64,000 nt of DNA, from NCBI GenBank assembly GCA_041739525.1, contig JBGSNQ010000181.1, positions 1 to 64,000 on the forward strand. Reading direction: 5' to 3'. The stretch is from DATJGR01 sp041739525 (lineage in GTDB: Bacteria; Pseudomonadota; Gammaproteobacteria; Pseudomonadales; Azotimanducaceae). The position numbers and the translations under genes were made by a program. Positions 58,431 to 64,000 of the stretch are shown in pieces. The notes below the pieces were generated by a model. The model was not told the origin of the DNA and ran no database searches. It saw only the letters and a list, made by a program, of their open reading frames with translations. Position 1 is the stretch's first letter. Each line of letters starts with the position of its first letter.

Positions 58431-59303
58431 TCAACGTAGATGCGTGAGAATTCCTTCGAGCTCATCCACGGTCGTGTAGCGAATGACGACCGTGCCCGCA
58501 CTCTTGCCGTCGAAGTTGATCGCCACCGGCGCGCCGATTCGTTCCGATAGCTCGACCTCGAGGCGCGCGGTGTCGGGATCCTTGCGGCGTACAGCGGCGA
58601 TCGGCGTCAACGACGCGGGGCGCATGCGCTGCCGCACGAGTGCTTCGGTCTGTCGAACCGAAAGGCCCTTCGCAACCACCTGACGCGCAGCTTGCTCCTG
58701 CTCGAGCGGCGACAACGACAGCAATGCCCGCGCGTGTCCCATTTCGAGTTCGCCTTCTGCGAGCATTTCGCGAACCGGAGCGGTGAGATTCAACAAACGC
58801 AGAAGGTTCGTCACTGCGACGCGCGATTTGCCGACCGCGTCCGCGGCCTGTTGCTGGGTCAGATGAAACTCTTCCGACAGACGTTGCAACGCCAGCGCTT
58901 CTTCGAGCGGATTCAGATCTTCGCGCTGGATGTTCTCGATCAGCGCCATCGCAACCGCGCGTTCGTCGCTGACCTCCTTGATGACCGCTGGAATGCGATC
59001 GAGACCGGCGAGTTGCGTTGCCCGCCAGCGCCGTTCGCCGGCGATGATCTCGTAACCTCCGATGGCGCGATGACGCAACACGATCGGTTGCATTACGCCT
59101 TGCGCCTTGATCGACGCGGCGAGTTCCGCAATACCTTCGTCGCGAATGTTGCGCCGCGGCTGGTACTGCCCCGGATGAATCTGATCGACCGGGATCTCTG
59201 CCAGATTGGCGCCTGATATTTCCGCCGCCTGCTCGTCCTGTTGGCGTTCCGATGTACCCAACAGCGCGTCGAGTCCGCGTCCGAGACCTCGCTTCTTGAT
59301 CAC
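58431..59303 (-). CDS. parB: ParB/Spo0J, chromosome-partitioning CTPase
   Basis: DNA-binding CTPase that loads at parS sites near oriC and helps chromosome segregation, 290 residues. The start MIKKRGLGRGLDALLG is the chromosomal ParB signature, which ParA recognises. The CTP-binding ParB domain has VDQIHPGQYQPRRN (39-52), the GERRWRA motif (89-95) and ENIQREDLNPLEEA (123-136); a helix-turn-helix occurs near 147-168, and the C-terminal dimer domain ends in LEGILTHLR. GTG start, overlapping the parA stop by GTGA. No parS site was found in the window. Confidence 0.97.
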   Translation of the reverse strand: MIKKRGLGRGLDALLGTSERQQDEQAAEISGANLAEIPVDQIHPGQYQPRRNIRDEGIAELAASIKAQGVMQPIVLRHRAIGGYEIIAGERRWRATQLAGLDRIPAVIKEVSDERAVAMALIENIQREDLNPLEEALALQRLSEEFHLTQQQAADAVGKSRVAVTNLLRLLNLTAPVREMLAEGELEMGHARALLSLSPLEQEQAARQVVAKGLSVRQTEALVRQRMRPASLTPIAAVRRKDPDTARLEVELSERIGAPVAINFDGKSAGTVVIRYTTVDELEGILTHLR

Positions 59304-60079
59304 CCGGAACCCTCCCCACCCGAAGTATGGCGTTTCAATTCTCCGGCGAGCGCCATGTACGCGACCGCACCACGCGATTGACGATCGTAGAGAACGACCG
59401 GCAATCCGTGACTGGGCGCTTCTGCAAGCCGGATGTTCCGCGGAATGACCGTACGAAAGACCTTGTCGCCGAAGAACTTCAGCAACTGGCGCGAGACATC
59501 ACGCGTGAGGCTGCTGCGCGGATCATACATGGTGCGAAGGATGCCCTCTATTTGGAGGGTCGGGTTGGCGCGTTGCTTCACGCCCTCAATCGTTTCGAGC
59601 AGCGCCGACAAACCTTCGAGGGCGTAGTACTCGCATTGCATTGGAATCAACACGGATTGGCTGGCCACCAGAGCATTGAGTGTCAACATGTTCAATGACG
59701 GCGGACAGTCGATGATCACGTAGTGATAGCGGCCGTCAGTTTCCGACAACACCGATTTCAAACGTTGCTCGCGCTGTTCGACCTGCAGCAGTTCCACCTC
59801 GGCGGCCGTGAGATCGATGTTCGAGGGCACCAGCTCGAACCCCGTCGGACATCGATGCACGACGGACGCAAGTGGCGCCGATTTCATCAAGAGATCGTAC
59901 ACGCTGCGCTCGAGGGCGCCCTTCTCGACGCCACAACCCATCGTCGCGTTGCCCTGTGGATCGAGATCGACCAGCAGCACGCGGCTTCCCGACAACGCGA
60001 GTGACGCTGCCAGATTGACGCTGGTAGTGGTCTTGCCGACACCGCCCTTCTGGTTCGCAACGGCAATGATCCGCGTCAT
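59300..60079 (-). CDS. parA: ParA/Soj, chromosome-partitioning ATPase
   Basis: Walker-type ATPase working with ParB in origin segregation, 259 residues. Deviant Walker A is ANQKGGVGKTTTSVNLA with the signature lysines Lys11 and Lys16; LLVDLDPQGNATMG, YVIIDCPPSLNMLTLNALVA and TRDVSRQLLKFFGDKVF follow. As a short chromosomal Soj it lacks the N-terminal DNA-binding domain of plasmid ParA. It follows rsmG with 25 bases, the standard mnmG-rsmG-parA-parB order by the origin. Confidence 0.97.
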   Translation of the reverse strand: MTRIIAVANQKGGVGKTTTSVNLAASLALSGSRVLLVDLDPQGNATMGCGVEKGALERSVYDLLMKSAPLASVVHRCPTGFELVPSNIDLTAAEVELLQVEQREQRLKSVLSETDGRYHYVIIDCPPSLNMLTLNALVASQSVLIPMQCEYYALEGLSALLETIEGVKQRANPTLQIEGILRTMYDPRSSLTRDVSRQLLKFFGDKVFRTVIPRNIRLAEAPSHGLPVVLYDRQSRGAVAYMALAGELKRHTSGGEGSG

Positions 60080-60104
60080 CTCTCTTCAGTCCTGTCGGGT
60101 CGAA

Positions 60105-60725
60105 TTACGCGGCGGCTCGGCGCTTCATGCGCAGCACATAGTGGGTTCTGCTAAGCCCTGGGACGCACACTGAAACCGATTGAGTTTCGGCTTCTACATC
60201 TGCGGGCTGCAAGTCCAGTTCGCCGACCTGAAAGAGGGCGAGCCCGCCGGCAGCCAACAACTCCGCGGCGACGCGCCACAGTGCGGCCGGTTTCGCGACT
60301 GCGCGCGACACCACGGTATCAAACAAGGTGTCCGCTCGGAAATCGTCGAAGTCGATCGCAATCGGCACAACGTTCTTGAGCCCGAGTTCTACGACGGCCT
60401 GCCGCACAAACCGCACACGTCGTTCGCTGCGATCGATCAGGGTGAACGTGCGCTCGGGACACGCAATGGCCAGCGGTATGCCGGGTAAGCCCGCGCCCGT
60501 GCCGAGGTCGACGATACGGACACCTTGCAGCATCGGCGCTAACGACAACGAATCGAGCAGATGGCGTGCAACGAGCCGTCGGTTGTCGCCGCGCGAAACG
60601 AGATTGAACGCGGCTCCCCAACGACGCAACAGAGCCGCGAACTGCAGGAGCTGTTCCTGTTGCGCTTTCTTCAGCTCGATGCCGAGCGTGTTTGCGCCGG
60701 ACTCGATCTCGTCGGATTCGGTCAC
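60105..60725 (-). CDS. rsmG: RsmG, 16S rRNA (guanine-527-N7)-methyltransferase
   Basis: SAM-dependent methyltransferase (GidB) of 206 residues methylating G527 of 16S rRNA; loss gives low-level streptomycin resistance in other species. Features: RWGAAFNLVSRGDNRRLVAR, DSLSLAPMLQGVRIVDLGTG, AGLPGIPLAIACPERTFTLI and SRAVAKPAALWRVA. GTG 60725 forms a GTGA overlap with the mnmG stop. Complete. Confidence 0.95.
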   Translation of the reverse strand: MTESDEIESGANTLGIELKKAQQEQLLQFAALLRRWGAAFNLVSRGDNRRLVARHLLDSLSLAPMLQGVRIVDLGTGAGLPGIPLAIACPERTFTLIDRSERRVRFVRQAVVELGLKNVVPIAIDFDDFRADTLFDTVVSRAVAKPAALWRVAAELLAAGGLALFQVGELDLQPADVEAETQSVSVCVPGLSRTHYVLRMKRRAAA

Positions 60726-62602
60726 GCGGATGCGCGAACTTTCTTTAGATGTACGAGCAGTATCGACAGTGCCGCCGGCGTTATGCCGGGAATGCGGGAC
60801 GCACGCGCGAGATTGCCGGGCTTCGCGGCGCCTAGCTTCTGCTTCAACTCCGTCGACAGGCCCGAGATTGACGCATAGTCGAAATCGGCGGGCACCTCGA
60901 ACTCTTCATGACGCTTGAGACGGTCGATCTCGTCGCGAGCTCTTGCGATGTAGCCCGCGTATTTCGAATCGATTTCGATCTGGCTTCGCACTACATCCGA
61001 GGCATCGGCGACGTACGGCGCCAATAGAGACAAGGCGGACATCGTGATCTGCGGTCGGCGCAACAGCGTCAACAGATCTGTCGGTTTACTGACGGGCTCG
61101 CCGGTTCGCTGCTGAATTTCCAGCGCAACGCTGTCGCCCGGTAGCACCCGATGACGCATCAGCGAGTCGCGAAGCGCGTTGATGCTCTCCCGCTTCGTGC
61201 GATACGCCGCCCAACGTTCGTCACCGACGAGACCCAGCTCACGGCCGGCTTCCGTCAATCGAGCGTCAGCATTGTCTTCTCGAAGAATCAAACGGAACTC
61301 GGCGCGGCTCGTGAACATGCGATACGGTTCGTTCGTGCCGTTGTTGACGAGGTCGTCGACGAGGACGCCGATGTAGCCTTCATCGCGGCGCGGGCACCAC
61401 GCATTTCTACCCGCTGCCTTCAACGCGGCGTTCGCACCGGCGAGTAGACCCTGCGCCGCCGCTTCTTCGTAGCCAGTCGTGCCGTTGATCTGTCCGGCGA
61501 AGAACAGTCCCGAGATGGTCTTCGTCTCTAACGAGTACATCAAGTCGCGCGGATCGAAGAAGTCGTATTCGATCGCGTAGCCGGGGCGCGTGATGTGTGC
61601 TTGCTCGAATCCACGGATCGAGCGCACGAGATTCACCTGCACGTCGTAAGGCAGACTCGTAGAGATGCCGTTGGGATACAGCTCGAAGGTAGTCAGCCCT
61701 TCGGGCTCGACGAAGATCTGGTGACTCGCCCTCTCCGCGAACCGAACAACCTTGTCTTCGATCGACGGACAATAGCGTGGTCCGATTCCCTCTATCACGC
61801 CGGTGAAAAGTGGCGACCGGTCGAGCCCCGCTCGAATGATGTCGTGAGTCGTGGCGTTGGTGTGTGTGATGTGGCATGGCACCTGACGAGGGTGTTCAGC
61901 CGCATTGCCGAGGAGCGACATCACCGGAACGGGATCGTCCCCCGGTTGCACTTGCATGACGGAGAAGTCGACGCTACGTCCGTCGATGCGCGGTGGGGTG
62001 CCCGTCTTCAAACGGTCGACCCGAAACGGCAATGCGCGAAGTCGTGCAGCGAGCGCGTTGGATGGCGCATCGCCGGCGCGTCCGCCGGGATGATTTTCCA
62101 ATCCGACGTGAATGCGTCCACCCAAGAATGTGCCGGTAGTCAGTACCACCGCACCCGTTGCGAACGTCAGCCCCGATTGCGTAACAACACCGCGCACACG
62201 ATCGCCCTCTACGACGAGGTCAACGACCGATTGCTGGAACACGCGCAGGTTCGGTGTGGACTCCACGATCTGCCGCATTGCCTGGCGATATAGAACACGA
62301 TCAGCCTGCGCACGGGTTGCTCTAACTGCGGGGCCTTTCGACGCGTTGAGCACACGGAACTGAATCCCCGCGCGATCGGTGGCTCGCGCCATCGCGCCAT
62401 CAAGCGCATCGATTTCGCGGACCAGGTGACTCTTCCCAATACCGCCAATGGCCGGGTTACACGACATCTGACCGATCGTCTCGATGCTCTGCGTCAGCAG
62501 GAGGGTTTGCGCGCCGATCCGCGCAGCCGCCAACGCGGCTTCAGCACCGGCGTGTCCTCCACCAACGACGATCACGTCATAACGTTCTGGATGTGCAACC
62601 AT
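60722..62602 (-). CDS. mnmG: MnmG/GidA, tRNA uridine-5-carboxymethylaminomethyl synthase subunit
   Basis: FAD-dependent partner of MnmE in making (c)mnm5U34 of tRNA, 626 residues. The FAD loop is VIVVGGGHAGAEAALAAARIG (residues ~10-30), MSCNPAIGGIGKSHLVREID follows, then TGTFLGGRIHVGLENHPGG, and the conserved GYCPS-like IGPRYCPSIEDKVVRF; the C-terminal SGLSTELKQKLGAAKPGNLA and IPGITPAALSILLVHLKK helices bind MnmE. Starts with ATG 62602, 55 bases after the mnmE stop. Confidence 0.97.
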   Translation of the reverse strand: MVAHPERYDVIVVGGGHAGAEAALAAARIGAQTLLLTQSIETIGQMSCNPAIGGIGKSHLVREIDALDGAMARATDRAGIQFRVLNASKGPAVRATRAQADRVLYRQAMRQIVESTPNLRVFQQSVVDLVVEGDRVRGVVTQSGLTFATGAVVLTTGTFLGGRIHVGLENHPGGRAGDAPSNALAARLRALPFRVDRLKTGTPPRIDGRSVDFSVMQVQPGDDPVPVMSLLGNAAEHPRQVPCHITHTNATTHDIIRAGLDRSPLFTGVIEGIGPRYCPSIEDKVVRFAERASHQIFVEPEGLTTFELYPNGISTSLPYDVQVNLVRSIRGFEQAHITRPGYAIEYDFFDPRDLMYSLETKTISGLFFAGQINGTTGYEEAAAQGLLAGANAALKAAGRNAWCPRRDEGYIGVLVDDLVNNGTNEPYRMFTSRAEFRLILREDNADARLTEAGRELGLVGDERWAAYRTKRESINALRDSLMRHRVLPGDSVALEIQQRTGEPVSKPTDLLTLLRRPQITMSALSLLAPYVADASDVVRSQIEIDSKYAGYIARARDEIDRLKRHEEFEVPADFDYASISGLSTELKQKLGAAKPGNLARASRIPGITPAALSILLVHLKKVRASA

Positions 62603-62657
62603 CGCGGGTCCCGTTCAAAAGGCGCGCAAGTATAAGCCAATGCGCGCATCACCCGAC

Positions 62658-64000
62658 TCATTTGCCGATGCAGAAGCGTGCGAAGATCTCCCCTAACAAC
62701 TCATCGCTCGTTACCGACCCGACGATCTCACCGAGTTGGTCATGGGCGCGGCGCAGGTCGTCGGCCAGCAGCTCGCCCGCTGCGTCAACGCGCAGTGCCT
62801 CTAAGCCGCGCTCCAGAATTTCGTGCGCGCGATTCAAAGCATCGAGGTGGCGCCGCCGCGCCGAGAACACGCCCGCTTCGTCGTGGCGCCCCACAGCACG
62901 CAGGATGTGGCGCTTGAGCGCTTCCAACCCGGCTCCCGTAAGCGCAGAAACCGCAACTTCCGGAGGGATACTTCCAGCGACCTCCCCGGCCATACGATTC
63001 GTCAGATCGACTTTGTTCGTTACCACAATGAGGCGTCGCGTCTGCAACGACTGTTCCGCCACCAGCTGGTCGATGCTCTCGGGCGACGCGCCATCGCGCA
63101 CGAGCAGAACCAAGTCCGCTTCTTCGATTTCCAAACGAGCTCGTCGGATACCCTCACGTTCGATCGCATCGCCGGCAATCCGAAGACCTGCGGTATCGAT
63201 GACCCGGATCGGAACGCCTTCGAGATCAAGGGATTCCGACAACGTGTCGCGCGTCGTCCCAGGCGTGTCTGTGACGATCGCCCGCTCAAACCCGAGTAGG
63301 CGATTAAGCAGACTCGACTTGCCGACGTTCGGACGACCCGCTAGCACCAGCGTGACACCTTCGTTCAGGATTGCGCCTTGTGTAGCGGTCCGGATCAGCG
63401 CGACCAGCGCGCCGACCAATCGTTCGAGTCGTTCTCCAACACGACCTTCGGTCAGGAAGTCGACGTCGTCTTCCGGGAAGTCGATCGCCCCCTCGACGTA
63501 CACGCGCAGATCAAGCATGTCCTGCGCCAGCCCGCGCACGCGTTGCGAGAACACACCGGAAAGAGAACGCAGAGCACTACGCGCCGCTGCTTCGGAGCGA
63601 CTCGCGATCAGATCGGCGACGGCCTCCGCCTGTGCCAGGTCCATCTTCCCGTTGAGAAACGCGCGTTCGGTGAATTCACCGGGACGAGCGAGGCGCGCAC
63701 CGAAGCTGAGCATCGCACTGAGTAGTAGATCCATGACCACGGGACCGCCGTGCCCGTGAAGTTCGGCAACGTTCTCGCCGGTGAATGAATGCGGCGCCCC
63801 GAATGCGAGCGCAATTCCTTCATCGATCGATTGGCCCTTCGCGTCGCGAAATCGGGCAAGCGTAGAGGTTCGTAGCGGAATCTCCCGACCACACGCATCC
63901 GTCAGAATCTGCAGAGCATTCGGACCGGAGACGCGGACTATCCCGATGCCACCGCGGCCGGGAGGCGTTGCAACGGCCGCAATGGTATCGCGCTCGAGGC
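62658..64000 (-). CDS. mnmE: MnmE/TrmE, tRNA modification GTPase (first few residues missing)
   Basis: G-domain protein pairing with MnmG in wobble-uridine modification. The frame is open to the right edge, beginning within LERDTIAAVATPPGRGGIGI, so only the first three to six residues lie outside. N-terminal tetrahydrofolate-binding domain: HSFTGENVAELHGHGGP. The G domain carries G1 GRPNVGKSSLLNRL, G2 DTPGTTRDTLSE, G3 DTAGLR and G4 TNKVDL. The C-terminus ends in the catalytic CxGK motif (FCIGK). About 447 residues are visible, near the family length of about 450. Transcribed with mnmG on the minus strand. Confidence 0.96.
   Translation of the reverse strand, partial: LERDTIAAVATPPGRGGIGIVRVSGPNALQILTDACGREIPLRTSTLARFRDAKGQSIDEGIALAFGAPHSFTGENVAELHGHGGPVVMDLLLSAMLSFGARLARPGEFTERAFLNGKMDLAQAEAVADLIASRSEAAARSALRSLSGVFSQRVRGLAQDMLDLRVYVEGAIDFPEDDVDFLTEGRVGERLERLVGALVALIRTATQGAILNEGVTLVLAGRPNVGKSSLLNRLLGFERAIVTDTPGTTRDTLSESLDLEGVPIRVIDTAGLRIAGDAIEREGIRRARLEIEEADLVLLVRDGASPESIDQLVAEQSLQTRRLIVVTNKVDLTNRMAGEVAGSIPPEVAVSALTGAGLEALKRHILRAVGRHDEAGVFSARRRHLDALNRAHEILERGLEALRVDAAGELLADDLRRAHDQLGEIVGSVTSDELLGEIFARFCIGK

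Noticed and set aside
1..64000. CRISPR arrays, tRNA or rRNA genes, insertion sequences, prophage or defence genes.
   Set aside because: No direct-repeat array, no recognisable tRNA fold and no transposase, integrase or restriction gene was found anywhere in the window.

Overview
The window is a stretch of a GC-rich gammaproteobacterial chromosome, packed with housekeeping genes. There is no rRNA, tRNA, insertion sequence, prophage or CRISPR array that I can see, and no gap above about 220 bases without a gene. The order chpA-pilJIHG / gshB-tonB-yqgE-ruvX / pilTU / yggS-proC-yggT-metXW-DUF4426-rdgB-hemW / rpoH-ftsXEY-rsmD-coaD-mutM matches the Pseudomonas pil-chp neighbourhood. The second half, rpmG-rpmB-radC-coaBC-algC-argB-slmA-pyrE-rph-yicC-gmk-rpoZ-spoT-ridA-recG ... 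glmS-glmU-atp-parBA-rsmG-mnmG-mnmE, matches the origin-proximal region of Pseudomonas and Escherichia. The coaD-mutM-rpmG-rpmB-radC-coaBC linkage is E. coli-like, whereas Pseudomonas has it split. A lineage near Xanthomonadales/Nevskiales/Steroidobacterales is my inference; the sequence does not settle the taxon.

Layout. 1-4.8 kb: Pil-Chp chemosensory operon on the minus strand (pilG, pilH, pilI, pilJ, start of chpA). 5-7.9 kb: plus-strand gshB, a tonB, yqgE, ruvX. 7.9-10 kb: type IV pilus retraction ATPases pilT-pilU. 10.2-16.3 kb: plus-strand run yggS-proC-yggT-metX-metW-DUF4426-rdgB-hemW, much of it linked by 4-base start/stop overlaps. 16.3-21 kb: minus-strand ftsY-ftsE-ftsX, rpoH, DUF423, trmB. 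21-25.4 kb: rsmD, coaD, a small membrane protein, mutM and a stand-alone hydantoinase/oxoprolinase-like gene. 25.4-35 kb: rpmB-rpmG, radC, coaBC, a membrane-fused algC, argB, slmA, then the minus-strand rph-pyrE-coiled-coil protein operon. 34.2-42 kb: yicC-gmk-rpoZ-spoT-ridA-recG and an HDOD protein. 42-45 kb: rubredoxin, ubiA, and a membrane-anchored glutamate-synthase-like oxidoreductase. 45-51 kb: glmU-glmS-uvrD-crotonase. 51-58 kb: complete ATP synthase operon atpIBEFHAGDC ending in a strong terminator. 58-64 kb: mnmE-mnmG-rsmG-parA-parB, the usual neighbours of oriC, which should lie beyond the right edge.

The most interesting regulatory signal is a near-perfect CIRCE (HrcA operator) overlapping a plausible promoter just before rpoH, which would put the heat-shock sigma factor under HrcA control. 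Other points worth a look are a PilJ chemoreceptor lacking a periplasmic sensing domain, a solitary HyuA-type gene inserted at the mutM/rpmG junction, the missing pyrRBC and dut genes at their usual Pseudomonas positions, and a membrane-bound GltS-like oxidoreductase coupled to ubiA. I did not find an obviously new multi-gene system.
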